From assembly GCA_030533445.1 (NCBI GenBank), contig CM060080.1:40956880-41020879 (forward strand): a DNA stretch of 64,000 nt. The letters run 5' to 3'. The notes under the pieces were generated by a model. It had not been told where the DNA came from. It searched no databases and saw nothing but the letters and a program-made list of their open reading frames with translations. The DNA comes from Cyprinodon diabolis (lineage: Eukaryota > Chordata > Actinopteri > Cyprinodontiformes > Cyprinodontidae). How positions within the stretch are numbered: the first letter of the stretch is position 1; every line of letters starts with the position of its first letter. The position numbers and the translations under genes were made by a program. Below are positions 25,643 to 38,174 of this stretch, piece after piece.

Positions 25643-28600
25643 AGGAGACAGAAGCAGACATAGAAAAAGAAGCATAGATACAAAAGGCAACTGTCAACCA
25701 GCTCCACAGGCGGCCCCGTCCAGGAAACACACAGCCAGGCAGACGAGCCTTATCACAAAGATAAATGACTGTAAAGTTGGAGAAAAGTGTTAACTTGCCA
25801 ATCTAATAAAACAAGATGAAAAAAAGAGAACTGGTTTTATATATGGCTCTTTGAGCCCGCACCAACGAATAATAAAAAACCACTAAAACATTTCCGATAC
25901 GAAACCGATATCGAAGCGTTGAGTTTTGACCGATACCGATATTTACCCAATATGACATCAGCATAAATAATAGTCTTTTGTTTATTTTATAGAGTGAAAT
26001 GATAGAAAAGGCTTTATGAAGTCTGAAACTAAGAACAACACTTAAAGCATCAGATAATAGAACAACTGACTCATACATATTCAGTAACATCAACTATAAA
26101 CCCTCAATCATTATTCTATAGCTGGTAAAGTGTTATTAGGTTTAGAATAATGAGTAAAGTTTGGCTTAGAGCCACCTGAAGCATTTCAACTGACAGGATA
26201 GAGGAACAGATTTCCAAACCGAAGCCTCCCACACCTCATAAACTCTGACAGACACTTGGCTTTTGTTGTCTGTGGCGAATGTTCCAGACAAACAGGCCAG
26301 TGAGGCGCTAAAGTTCAACCTCAAGCGTTTTCTCCCATGAAACTAAGAGGCCAAAGCAGGTGTTCTGTGACGTCAGGTGTTTGCTTTAGGCCGGCTCTCG
26401 CTTCCCTCTCCTCTATCCATGCCTCAGCTGCTGACGAGCAACACAGGGAAGTAAACTGGTACAAAAACAAAGCCAAAGGTTGTTTCTACAGTTTAACTGG
26501 AACTCTTTCTTTTCCTTTCCAAGGCGTTATGGTGACCGGAAGCTCAGGAAAAAAAAAAGAGCTCAACAGATTTAAAGGTTTCACCTGTGCTGAAGTTTCC
26601 AAGAACAGGATGCATACTACCTGATTGCATAATATGTCATTTAATTCAAGTGCAATGACCTTTAGCTCATATTATGAATCACAATAGAGATTTTTTTAAA
26701 TCTAGGCGACACAAAGAAAAAGCAGTTTTTGAACCATGTTGTATAATCGCCCCTGTCCATAAAAGAATCCTGCTGCTGAGGTTCCGGAACAATCGGAACA
26801 AGGTGGAGAAGAGGGCAAACTCAAGAAACCCGACATGGACAAGCGATGAACTGCTTTGCTAACAATAGGCATGCAGGTGGGCGTTCATTTCTCTCTTCAC
26901 TCCATTTATCTGAGCCACGTGCAATTTGCCATCATGCAGTTAGTGACCAGAGGCAGCCTATAGCGCCATATAATAAGCCACTTATCAGGATACTCACTGT
27001 CTGGAACACATGCATTACTGTAATACCGTCAATTTATACAACTATACATGACAAAAAAAGGTTTGCATGCAGATCTTATTCAAGAGACACTAGAAAACCA
27101 TAAAGTACAAGGTTATTCATTATGTTTGTTAAACCTGGTTTAGAAACAGAAAATAGTTTTAAATGAAGAATGAAGAATTCTAAAAAAATTATTAGAAGTC
27201 ATTGTGCAAAAACTTCAATGATGTGAGAGAAGGAAAAGGAAACCAGCAGGTTAACAAACTAACAAGTTAGGAAGTCAATATTTAGTCAATTTAGTCAAAT
27301 ATTTAATTTGACTAGTTATTAAAGTTAGAAACATATATGTTTGCAAACATGTTTTGAATGATTTTTAAAGTATAAATATCTTCCCACTGACAGAGCATCA
27401 CTTTGTTTAAATAGAGGAGCTGATTACGTTCACAGTTAGAAAAATGGGACAGTAGATATTTAATGTTATTAAGATAACTCAAAATTCTGTAGCGTTTCTG
27501 TGAAAATAAATAATAAGAAAAGACTCTTCAGAAAACCTGAAAGAGAAACTTATATAATAAGATGAATAATGACATTTGTTCACTAAGCTGATAAAATAAC
27601 TGTTTACTGTAAGGTGAAACCAAAGGTGGGTAATAACTACTTACATTTACTTAACAGTTCCTGAATACTCCATCCATTGCCACTTAATGAAAACAAGCTT
27701 GTTTCAAACAAATATGCATCTTTGAGAGACAGATTTTAATCTTTTTTGCTGTGAAGGCCATTTGGTTAAATGTTTTCTATCTGCTGATTCTGCCGCGTCC
27801 TTTGGAGTTTACTGCAGAAATCACAGTTTACTGTAATTTAACCTAATCCACATATTCTACGTATTGATTTCGTTTATAACTCAAAATTTATTTTGAATAG
27901 TGTTCATTCTATATACATTTTCTACTGTGTTATTACTGTATGTTATGTGTTTGTTTTTTATCTTATTCTTTAAAAACACCTGAAAATTCAAATCACTAAA
28001 TATTTTTTTCAAATTTACATCATTTTGTAAAAGATTAAATCCTTTGTTATGATCACAGGTAGATAGAGTAGATCAGTTAATCGATACTTTAGTAGCCTTT
28101 ACTTTACTTCTATTTAACTGATTTCTTTAACTGCTAATTTTACTCTTACCTGAGTAAAAGTCTGATGAAGTAGTTGTTGCTCTGACTTAATTACAATTTT
28201 TACGTATCTTACCCACATCTGGGTAAAAAATAATCAATCAAGATGAGTCTGGAATCAATATTTCTGTCATTCCAATCATGACTAAATTAAATATAACCCT
28301 TAATCAAAATGTACGCTCATCCACAGCTCCATTCTTTGAGTTTCACACAAACTCACCAAATAAATAAGAATAATTGGTATTTAAGTAGTAAGTTTCTGGT
28401 ATTTGGTATAAAAATGCTTTTACTTTACGACAAAATGTGCTTTTCTGCTTCCAACTACTAGAAGCTCTTTACTGTGAAGGATCAGAGAGCTGTGTCAGCA
28501 GGGGGCGCTGTTATGTCTTTGAGGAAGGGTTAAAAGTCTGAGGCAATCTACACCTTTTGTCTGTCTGCTGCAGGAAATAACTGATTGCTGCTGAAGAAGT

Positions 28601-29784
28601 CACAGCTGGGGGGGGGGGGCAACAGCTGAGCGTTTGAAGCAGAATGAAGAACGTGGGACATTTCCTGACCCAAACGTATTGACTGGATTTCTAACTTCAA
28701 AGCCAGATGCATCACTTTGAAGAGCTGAAACTTTATTCCACTATTTGGATTCTGACCTCCATCCAACCGCCCCCCCTCCCCCTCCCACCCAGAACCAGGC
28801 TGTTTTCCGTAAGCTTATTAAGGCTCTAATTGACATCTCCTGCCCTTCAAAGCAAGACCCCCCCCCTCAGTAGGAGAGGGCATGTGTTTTTCATGAGTGA
28901 GGAACTCACTAAAACGTGACATAAACAGCTTTAAAAAATAAAACCAAACTCTTGCACACTCAGTTGGCTGCAGCTCTGACATTAAAGCTGCTTTTAGGTG
29001 TCATCTCCCACGAGGACCTGAGAATTCGTTTTCAACTGGTGCAGGCGATGACTAACCAGTTGTGGGAATGGATCCGACTTGGCTCAACAAATCTCACCAC
29101 TTATCAGGATGATGCAACGCTGACATTTTCAATAGCAGCAGTTATGCAAGATTATCTGCACACTGTAAAATCTTTGAAACCTGATTTACAGACAATGTTT
29201 GCAGCTCCTCGGATCATAGCTTTTCTCTAGCAGTTGGAAAAGTTTCACATTTGGAGTAAGTTTGTTTCAAAGCTCTCGAAACAAACACTGGGAAGACAAA
29301 CACTCGTTTTTTTCTGAAACGTTTTTTAGGAAAAAAACAGCAGCTTGGTCTAAGTTTAGACCACTTCCTCTATTCCTGAGACAGGGTCCACTTTAAAATG
29401 AGATGGAAAACCCCCTTAAGTCTGTACGCCAGATTTTCCACAGCATCGCATGCCAAAACTAAATCCCTGGAGGAAAAAAAAACAAAAAGGTTGTGGTTGT
29501 TGATAAAATTCAGAGATGTGTAGTTTTGTTTCTTATATTTAAAGCTTCAGATTCCCACAATAATGAAGCTGGATGATTTCAAGCATCTGCACCAAACAGT
29601 CACAGATATCACAGGATACACCCAAACTCACACTTAAACTAAATACTAAACAGATTTTCAGAAATTCTTCATAAGTTTCTACAGTATAAAGGTAGCTAAC
29701 ATTTCTATTTCAGCTGCTAAATGGAAAAATGTTATTTAAAAAGGATCATGTTGCAGCGAAGAAGTAAGAAATGGTCCAATTTCA

Positions 29785-29910
29785 TCCATCTTCTTCAGCT
29801 TAGTCCTCGTCAGGTCGCCGCGGCGCCGCTGCCTACCTCCAGTAGTCTATTTGCAGGAGGCGGGGTAAACCCTGGACAGGTTGCCAGGGCAACACAGAGA
29901 CACAGCTAGG
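29785..29910. repeat. LINE-like 3' tail fragment
   Basis: TCCATCTTCTTCAGCTTAGT, GGAGGCGGGGTAAACCCTGG and ACAGGTTGCCAGGGCAACAC follow the same motif order as 35605-35727, with more divergence. It lies in rbks intron 1. Confidence 0.6.
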
Positions 29911-30247
29911 GATAAATTAGAGAAGCATTTAACCTAACAGTAGCAGCCATTCAAAATGGCGCTTCCCAGTCAAACTCCAGCCGAATAGCAGCTCACTTCC
30001 CTGCAACTCCCAGCATAATCCCCTCTAACTTCCAGCCACTGCAGTGACCCCCTCTTGCATATTGTTTTTACTCTGACTCCACCCTTTCATTGAACTACCA
30101 GGAGGTGGCGCTTCTCTTTAGATCTTAACGTCCACAAATCATGACAGAAAGAATATTAAAGAACAAAGATTGATGTTTAAAAAGGAAACTTATGGGAAAA
30201 ATCAAGGGAAGTGAGGACATTTGAATGGCTACTGCTGTAACAGTCAT

Positions 30248-30350
30248 GTTTTTGGACTGTGGGAGGAAACCAGAGTAGAACATGAACTCCATGGGCCGGG
30301 AATCGAACCGGGAACCTTCTTGCTGCAAGGCAGCAGAGCCACCCACTGCA
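30248..30350 (-). repeat. tRNA-like SINE fragment
   Basis: The plus strand GGAATCGAACC at 30299-30309 is the reverse complement of a pol III B box (GGTTCGATTCC), within TGTGGGAGGAAACCAGAGTA and CCTTCTTGCTGCAAGGCAGC context typical of fish tRNA-related repeats. No complete tRNA cloverleaf was found. Confidence 0.65.
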
Positions 30351-31013
30351 TGTCCAGTGTCAGTGTTTCATCAAATTTTACTGCTTTTGTAGCATCAGAA
30401 TCATAAACAGAAATCCTAACTTATTCACACCCATGGACTCTTCTAATTTGACTAACATGTTTCCTCTGATATTAAAGTTCTGGATGTGTTCCAGCCACAG
30501 TCCCATTTCCAATCAGATGGAGACTGAGTGAGCTAAAGATAAGGGTGATGGTAAGGAGGCCTCCCAGCCTCAGACTTTGACCTTACAGCAGATAAATCAG
30601 TTAAAACAGCAGAGCTGACATGCATCTGGGTTTGCTAATCATTGTCCACATGTTTAAAAATGGTTTTTGACTTAATTTCTTTTAAATTAATGGTAAATTT
30701 TTTCTCTTAAAAGCGGGTTTTCTTTCACAATTACATAAAATATACTGAATTTAAAGGTTTAATTTGTAATAAATGTTTGTTGTGATAATATGCTGCTGCT
30801 GTAATAAAATATAATTTTAAGAGTTTTTCCATATTTTTATAAAACAATCTTAGTGATTTTATTTTTAGCCCTGAATGTAAATGCTGGGAACTCTGTGTTA
30901 GATCTATGTCAAACAGAAGCTGGAGCATATTCGGTTTCCTGTTGACCCCAACTAACAAATCTATGCATCTTTCAGACATTTCTATGATTGTAGAGATATG
31001 CAGGTTTACTCAC

Positions 31014-31072
31014 CTCACTAAGTCAGTCATGCAGGAGCCGACCACCACGACATCGAAAGCCGCGTCGCTCAT
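31014..31072 (-). CDS. rbks: rbks coding exon 1 (ribokinase N-terminus)
   Basis: Ribokinase phosphorylates D-ribose at O5 with ATP, bringing free ribose into the pentose phosphate and nucleotide pathways. This exon begins at the ATG at 31072-31070 and reads MSDAAFDVVVVGSCMTDLV. The VVVVGSCMTDLVS strand matches the first beta strand of vertebrate ribokinases and the start of the PfkB fold. The fish N-terminus is shorter than the human one. The exon ends in AG before a consensus GTGAGT donor (31013-31008), phase 2, so the split serine codon is finished by exon 2. It lies 6.6 kb from the first babam2 coding exon, in divergent orientation. An upstream non-coding exon is possible, but none was recognised. 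The assignment is sure. The start choice is good because no longer conserved N-terminus is visible. Confidence 0.93.
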
Positions 31073-32894
31073 GATCTGATGAACAAATGAAATGTTCCCT
31101 CAGTCATCTCTGATTCCACGCTCATCATACAGGAGATTATTGATCGCTGGAGGAACGTTTTCAGGAACAAAACCATCCAAACTGAGGCGCAATGAGGCCA
31201 TCTTAGGCTAAATATGTTAAGTAGTTTCTCTGAGGCTAATAAACAAAAATCAAACCCATTTATATCCCACATTAGCATGAGCTTGACTGAAACAAGGAAG
31301 AAGGTAAAAATAGAGCGTTTATCAAAAGGCTGAGTTGAACATATTCCAGCCTTACTAGAGGTGGCGGTGGAGGGGGACATTTTGACGCTACGCTCCCTGA
31401 ATGCACCACAACCCAAGCAAAGTCTGTAATTAATTCAATCCCTTGCTTGTATCGGAGCTAATGCCGGCGTGTTAATCTCCTTAAATCTCTTCCTATAGGC
31501 AGTGGGAGACTCGGAAAGCTTGGACGCTGGCTGTAGGACGGCTCCATTCTGTCTCCCACGTCTCACAGCGTATTGTCTTCTCTCTGCAGGAAGTTCACTC
31601 AGAAACCCCCCCCCCCCCAAAATCCATCATAAAAATGCAGAATATGATAAAAGCTACTGTATTTTAAACAGCACCTTGTGCAGCTCTCTCACGCTAACTG
31701 TTTTAAAGTCCATGCAAGACAAAACACGTAGACATCTGTTCAATGACAAACTCTTTCTCTTTAGGAATCCCAGCAGTAATGGGCGCATGAAACCCAGCAG
31801 AGCGCATCAAGCACTGGACTGGGTTTTTCTTTAGATGGATACTTTCAGATTGTGCGTGAATCACGTCTATGAAGGCAGACGGTCCCAGCCGTGAACCAGC
31901 CACAGTACCCTCATGTACAAAATCAACTCTGTGTTCATCTAATAAGATTATTTGAAAACTTTGCCTGTGCAGGCCCAACCTTTCCAATATACTGGTTCAA
32001 TCTGAAATAAAAGCAGTTAAAAAAAAACACCTAAACATCCACCTACACTGTTGAATGTGGATTCAAACACTTATTTACAAAAAAATAAAAACTGTCTTTT
32101 TTTTCAGAGATCAAGTGAAACTTTGGTTGAGCTTTGGGCCACAGCCCGACTTTCAGCGTGGTGGTGCCGTGCGTGGCGTTCTGTACAGGGGGAAACGAGG
32201 GGCGATCAGTCTCTAACGACCACCTCCCCATCAGGAATCCTGAGGTCGGGAGAAAATCAAACATGTTTGAAATTCAGTCGGCCGTCGTAAGGTGGTGGTG
32301 GGCAAACAAGGACCCTTCTTCTTTCTCTCAGATGAAAACCCAGCAATATGATTTATTGCACATCTCAAGTAATATGAATTCAATTTTGTATTTATTTATT
32401 TTTCTGAACATGCCAATTGTTTTGTTATTGGTGAATTCCACCAAAACGGCTAAAATCTACATGATACATCGATGATGCATTGACTTTATATGATTTTTAG
32501 GCTCCTTACATTCTCGTCAGGAGCGCCAATAAGTGGGTGGGCGCGAGGTAAACGCCATGTTTTATACTTTGTACAAAGTCCAGGCCACTTGGTTTGAATA
32601 AAATAAAAGCTTGGATGGATGATTTCCATATTAATTATAAAACAGTTCACATTTCTGCAAATCAAATATAAATACCAAAATAATATGTTATGTCTGCTGT
32701 TAAAGGAAAATATTTCGATATAAACATATTGCCAGAACAGTACATTCCATTTGCAATCTTCTAAAACCGATCAATCAGTGCCAGACCCATCAGAAAGTTC
32801 CACATCATCACCTTTATGTAGGGACATAACATCCATTACCACATAGAATAGACTTCACCAATTAAATAGGTCTGGAAAAGGTAGTTGATTGCTT

Positions 32895-33720
32895 TAGGTC
32901 AGGGGTCACAGATTAGTGGACCCACCTGCTGGCTAATCCAGACTCAACCTGATTTAAAACATTTATAAATTACTGCATGTTGTCCGACGGCAGAGTCTAA
33001 TTTCACTTGCGCCTCTTCTCCTGTTAATACGGTAAAGCCCTGGGGAGCGTCCGGCTCCAAGCTGCACGTGATCCAAATGAGCCAATGAGCTGTCAGTCTG
33101 GGTTGCTGCTGCTGCTACTTTTAGACACAGCAGGCAAACCTGTGGCAAGCCGGGCGATGGGAAAGAAGGAGAAGACGATGAGAAAAAGAGAGCAGAGAAA
33201 GTGTGGACTGCTGGAAGAACTGCGGTGAACTGGTGAAAGAAAAGTGAAATGGCGTGCTCAAAGATGACCCTGCACATTTAGAGGATGTTTGGCTCAACCT
33301 GCTGCTGTGAAGCAGGATTCTCCACCATGAACAGAATCAACAATAAATCTGGATCCAGGCTCAGAATGAGCACCTTGATATGTGCTTGAGAATGGCTTAG
33401 TCTCTGGTTAAACCCAGGTTTAAAGCCTTGCAGGGCAGCCTAAAGCCCACTGCCAACATTAAGACAGAAAAAATAAAGAAAATAACAAACGATCAGTTCA
33501 GGTGTTTTATAAAATATGGGAATCAGGAAATTATCTATAAACCAAACTGAACGATTGTTGTTCTCTACTTCAAAAAACACTTTAGATTTTAAAATGGAAA
33601 AATTATGGAAAAAAACAATTTTTTTTTATTCAATACATAACATGGATGCATAAAAACCCCATTTTATTTCAGTGTTAAATTCTGTTTAAAGTAACAGACT
33701 ATAATTGAAAATGATTTTAT
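32895..33720 (+). mobile_element. hAT-derived dispersed repeat, copy 2
   Basis: This near-identical copy of the repeat at 470-1150 is longer at both ends. Its left edge, about 32900, reads CAGGGGTCACAGATTAG, a plausible hAT terminus, followed by GGACCCACCTGCTGGCTAAT, which is also seen in copy 3. It carries the same dead dimerisation-domain frame with the stop after LICA. It lies in the rbks/babam2 intergenic region. Confidence 0.75.
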
Positions 33721-34414
33721 CTGATCTCATTCAATATTCTGCACATCAGGGCCCCAGTTCTGATTCTCTCTTCCTTTACGGGTTGTTTTTTTAAATAATT
33801 AAAGATTTTCAATTTCCAAAATACACATTATTAGATATGTAAACAGAATATTTTTTATATTCATAAATGCGTTACTTTCATATTTACAACTAAATTCTGA
33901 AGTAAGCAAAGATCCAAAGCATTCCTGTAAATTGGTGAAAAGCGAATTAATTATGCGATTTGACTTTGAAACTGTTCTGCTGGTAGAGGAACAAACCTAA
34001 GATGCCTTTAGAGCGCATAATAAATGCGTTAAAATAAAGACTATAAACTGTCCAGCAGGTTTGATCTGTAATTAGGCTCTGCGGGGCTGCAGCATTTAAA
34101 AAAGAATTTAACCTGAAACTGAAACACAAAGTCCATTTAATTAAAGTGATTTTAACATAAACAACTGTCTTTCTAGAAACGACTCTTTATATGAAACTCG
34201 ATAAAAAAAATACCTTCCATTCAAATGTGTTCCTGAAGAGTGAGCAACGGTCAAAGTGCTTTATGACAGCTGTGGTTTGTAGCTACTGCCAGACTAATTC
34301 TGCTCATTGAATAAATAAAAAAACAAGGATATTCTCTTTAGTTGAATCGTTAATATTAATAGAAACTGAAAGACACGTCTTATCTGATATAAATTAGATT
34401 TTTTTTTCCTAAAG

Positions 34415-34462
34415 TGAAAAACAGGTACCTTCTCATGACAGGCATTATACCGGGCAGCTAAC
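34415..34462. repeat. 48-bp direct repeat, first copy
   Basis: This exact 48-bp segment (TGAAAAACAGGTACCTTCTC ... GCAGCTAAC) recurs at 34678-34725, 215 bp downstream. Confidence 0.95.
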
Positions 34463-34677
34463 AGGGGGCCATCGCCAGGACCCAAACATAACATCCCGGA
34501 AAGATTAAAAGCATGAACTAAACATTGGAGTTTACGCTCAAAACACAAACCTCCATTTCTTACAGGTACTTTTATTCACATCGTGTTCTGAATTTAAATA
34601 GATAGAAGAGTTCAAAGCCGTTTAAAGTCCAATGAACCTTTAGTTAGTCTTTATATTAGCGAGGAGAAGCGGTTAGC

Positions 34678-34725
34678 TGAAAAACAGGTACCTTCTCATG
34701 ACAGGCATTATACCGGGCAGCTAAC
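34678..34725. repeat. 48-bp direct repeat, second copy
   Basis: This is an exact copy of 34415-34462. AGCGGTTAGCT occurs on both sides of it, which suggests a templated insertion at a break. Confidence 0.95.
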
Positions 34726-35604
34726 TAAATATATAGCGGTTAGCTAACTAAGCTAAAACTTCACCTGTAAATGTTTTGGTTCTAATATTAAAGCCGAGTT
34801 TGATAATCTGTCAAATTACAGGTTTCTTTTTATTGAGAGGATAGAGAGATTTAAGTAAGTTATGTAAAAATATAAACAGAACAGTAAAATATACAGTACA
34901 CCGTTAAACTACTTGACATACTCCTTCAGTATATTCATGTGTGACTTCCTGTGTTTATTTAATGTCAGCCTACATTTCACATAATGTTCATTATGTGAAA
35001 GGTGAGAATCTCTGGCGTTCATTCTTTGTTTTATTTAAATTCTCTCTGCTATTCTGGATACTATATTCATGGTGACACTTCCTTCTATCTTCCGTTTAAA
35101 ATCAATCCCTGGGTTTTGTCTTCAGGAAAAAGTGGCCAATTTCAAGGCACATAGAGCAGCAATGAATTGTCACATAAAGTTCAACACACGTTACAAAACA
35201 ACTAATAATAAAAAAAAAAATGTGAAGACAATAAAAAAATACTCTAAAAAAGATGTAGAGGCAAACTGTCACCAGATAAAACAGTAGACCGCAGCGTAAA
35301 AACACAATAGTTATGATGTGGAAATCAGCAATGCGGAGCGGTCAGTGAGTTTACTGTGTAATCTTTAGAGTTCAGCAGCAGCACTTCTTTAGGCACCAAT
35401 ATGGCTTTCCTCCTCTGAGTTCTGCATGCAGCGCAATGAAAGCTGAAAGCGAGGATTCACACTTTAGAGAAAGAGTGTGTGATGGTTCTAAAATAATGCA
35501 ACCAGTCGGAGAGACAGATGTTCACAGACAGTCAGCAAGGATGCTGCAGATGTTTCAGTCATGTTCAACTTAAACCCCCATTAATTCCACAGATCTAGTC
35601 TGTA

Positions 35605-35727
35605 AATCCATCCATCTTCCATCACACCTGTCCCAAGTGGGGTCATGAGGTGTCTATCTCCAGCTGTCTATGGGCGAGAGGCGGCGTCCACCCTGGACAG
35701 GCCGCCAGTCTGTCGCAGTGCAGTCTG
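35605..35727. repeat. LINE-like 3' tail fragment
   Basis: CCATCCATCTTCCATCACAC, then TCTATGGGCGAGAGGCGGCG and CACCCTGGACAGGCCGCCAG, match the tail motif of a widespread fish non-LTR retroposon group. A weaker relative is at 29785-29910. Confidence 0.65.
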
Positions 35728-35994
35728 TAAATCATAGCTTTAAATTGGAGCACATTTATTCAGGGCTTCAGTCAAAGAAACACATTTGTACTTCCTGTCT
35801 TTTCACAGACTTTCAAACTTTCCACACATTCGAACATTGTTCCTAGAACCCAGAGATCGTAGTGCAGCCTTTATCTACATCATGGGAATTGCTATTTCAG
35901 ATATTCATCTTTTTACTCCAAAGCTATGTTTTTTTTGTTGTTTTTGTTTTTACGCCACCAATGGCGCTGACATTAGGTTGACAGGAAAGGGGGT

Positions 35995-36115
35995 ATGAGA
36001 GAGGGGAAGAGACACGCGGCAAAGGACTACAGGCCGGATTCGAGGCCGCGTTGCGGACTAAGGCCTCCATACATGGGTCGTGCACACTAACCGCTGCTTC
36101 ACCTGCACGCCCAGG
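35995..36115. repeat. tRNA-related repeat fragment
   Basis: GGCCGGATTCGAGGCCGCG followed by TTGCGGACTAAGGCCTCCAT resembles the B-box half of a degenerate tRNA-derived repeat common in fish. The orientation is unclear and no A box is convincing. Confidence 0.5.
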
Positions 36116-36131
36116 AACTGAGTTTTCTTAA

Positions 36132-36479
36132 AGCTATAGTTCAGGATTTTCTTTTTCTTGGTGGATCATCAATTGTCCTGATTATGAATCCTTCTGGTAA
36201 TATGTTTACGTAGGCCGTCCTACATGCTCGTGGGAGCATGCTTGTAGGACGGCCTATGTACGCTCGGAAAGCTGCAAATCTTCTTTTGGAAAGTAAGCTT
36301 GTATGAGCGATACAAACAGCAGCTTTTAAACAGAGCGTGCACGAGGAGAAATGGGCTTGTTCATGCGTTTAATAGGGGTTCCGTCTCGGGAGCGGGTACA
36401 GGGTTGTGTATGTGCATCTTTTTTTAAAGAGGAGAGGGTTGGTATTTTCAAAAATTTGCTAAAATCCTCCACTATACCT
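36132..36479. mobile_element. TTAA-flanked MITE
   Basis: AGCTATAGTTCAGGATTTT on the left and the complement of AGGTATAGTGGAGGATTTT on the right form about 19-bp inverted ends. TTAA lies at each boundary (36128-36131 and 36480-36483), as in piggyBac-type insertions. An internal foldback at 36212-36257 pairs TAGGCCGTCCTACA with its complement. A more decayed relative lies at 19806-20110. Confidence 0.7.
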
Positions 36480-36689
36480 TTAAGAGATTCTATATGTCCA
36501 TGAGTTTCCTGAGGAGCTCGTCTACATTTTAGAGGAATTTCACAAAACAGCCAAAGGTTGTACCCAATTATTTTTACTCCTCCACACGATGGTGGTGACA
36601 GCTGCAGCTTCCTCCCTCTACTTGTTGGATAATGTCACCACCGTTGTTTTGGTAGTGCTGACATTCAGCTTCAGTCAAGAGCTGTCTAA

Positions 36690-37110
36690 CTAGGTGAGAA
36701 ACTCCTGGAGGGCTGGTTCATGGTCCCTATAGTCGTGGATCCTCCTGTTGTCTCTGACGGTTTTCCTGCAGAGGGTTGAGGTTAGGGCTAACCCTGATAG
36801 AATGATGCTCCCATTATAGTGGATGTCCAGGAAAAGGCAGTTAGTTTTTCTCCATGCATCATCTTCTTGTTGCTTTCTTCGAACCGTGGATATCAGCATG
36901 TAACCCAGATGTTGTGTAGACAGCTGCTTACAGATTCTCCCACTTGAGCTGTGGATCTCTGCTGCTCTTCTAGAAATCCTAAGGGCCTTTTAGCTGCTTC
37001 TCTGGTTTCCTTTGCAGGCCTGGAAACTAGATGTATTCTATTTTTTCCCACTTTTTTTCTGATGGAGTCAACAGTGGTCAATGAGATGTTGAGAGCCCGG
37101 GACATTCAAC
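36690..37110 (-). pseudogene. Broken Tc1-like transposase fragment
   Basis: The minus strand encodes SRALNISLTTVDSIRKKVGK and further on AKRPLGFLEEQQRSTAQVGE, matching the KALNxPLxTVxxIIKKW and TKxPMVTLxELQxSxxExGE helix-turn-helix stretch of Tc1 transposases. A stop at 36893-36895 splits it from a further frame containing NGSIILSG, reminiscent of the GSIMLWG segment. Deletions and stops show it is dead. Confidence 0.6.
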
Positions 37111-37654
37111 ATAGCATAACTTCTTTAGTTCATTTTGCCTTGTGATGCTGAAGGTTCAGTAATGTTTTCTAACAAGCCTCTGAAACTCTCAAATAAGAGT
37201 TTTATTTGCAGTGAGGCTGAATTCTAAACAGATGGAGACTATTTATTTAATTGGTGGTTTTTGGCAGCAGTTGGTGTCAGACTAAAGTGGACTAAACACA
37301 ACTGCTAAACACATTTCTAGTAATAAAAATGAATCATTTCCACTTCCCCGATACGATGAAGTGCTTTATTGTAGATTGTCATTTAAAATCCTGATATTGT
37401 ATATTAAAATGTGGTTATAAAATATGAAAGAACTCTTTTCCAATGCGCTAATATCAAAACAGACACAAATCATGAATTTCCGTCACAGTTTTATTTCTGA
37501 AAAAGTTAAAGAGCAACAGAAGAACCAACAAAAGTTAAAATGTTGTGTTTTATTTCCAAAATTCACAAGTTGCAGCTTGGTAGTGAGGCGCTGCTGTGGA
37601 AGCGGGTGATTGATAGTTGCTGTATCCGTCTGCAGACCCCTGACTGTGGACACC

Positions 37655-37791
37655 ATGAACAACATGTCGCCTGAGGTGGCTCTGCACCGCATCTCGCCCG
37701 AGCTGCGGCCGCTGCTGTGCAGCGTGGTGAGGAACGGCCGAGTGGGGCTGGACTCCACCAACTGCCTCCGTGTTACAGACCTTAAAACGGG
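37655..37791 (+). CDS. babam2: babam2 (BRE) first coding exon
   Basis: BABAM2/BRE is a scaffold of the BRCA1-A and BRISC complexes, which carry the K63-specific deubiquitinase BRCC36 and act in DNA repair and interferon-receptor turnover. The exon probably starts at 37636 after TGCAG, with two in-frame ATGs at 37655 and 37664. The second gives the standard vertebrate start [12 protein letters not shown]. The first adds MNN and may be used instead. The peptide continues [20 protein letters not shown] and LKTG, close to human [24 protein letters not shown]. The donor GTGAGC starts at 37792, phase 2. The 5' UTR exon was not identified. Confidence 0.95.
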
Positions 37792-38174
37792 GTGAGCCTG
37801 CTGTCATCAGTCGCAGCTTTAGGATAGAAGACCCAGCTTCCAACATTTTGCTCTCAGGTTTCTAAAGAAATGGAAACATTTAGATTTAATTTCCTTATGA
37901 CTGTGGGAATAAAGGACTTTTCTTTGATTTATATATTTATTATTATTATCATTTTTTTCTTATTTATCTTTTCTTTTGTGCTTCATATGCAGAAAACCAT
38001 GTTTAATTATTTTATTTAGTAAATAGACTTCAAAGAGTAGGAATATTAACAATAATTTATTTAGCTTGGGTTTGACACAAGTTCTGTAAGTATTAAGTTT
38101 ATATTTAAAACATTAATAAAATGTTTGTAAAGCCAATTATTTGAAGAGTTGTTGTTTTTACCTTTAATGTCCAG

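Larger units (their letters stand above)
31073..37654. other. Divergent rbks/babam2 intergenic and 5'-UTR region
   Basis: This 6.6 kb separates the two first coding exons. It must hold the promoters and any non-coding first exons of both genes, but no clear CpG island, TATA box or 5' exon could be placed. About half is repeat: hAT-derived copy 2 (32895-33720), a LINE-like tail (35605-35727), a tRNA-like repeat piece (35995-36115), a TTAA-flanked MITE (36132-36479) and a Tc1-like remnant (36690-37110). The segment 31073-32890 is mostly unique sequence, and its short open frames match nothing I know. Confidence 0.6.

Noticed and set aside
30299..30309. A functional tRNA gene
   Set aside because: Only a B-box-like stretch is present, with no A box or cloverleaf. 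The flanks match a SINE-like repeat.
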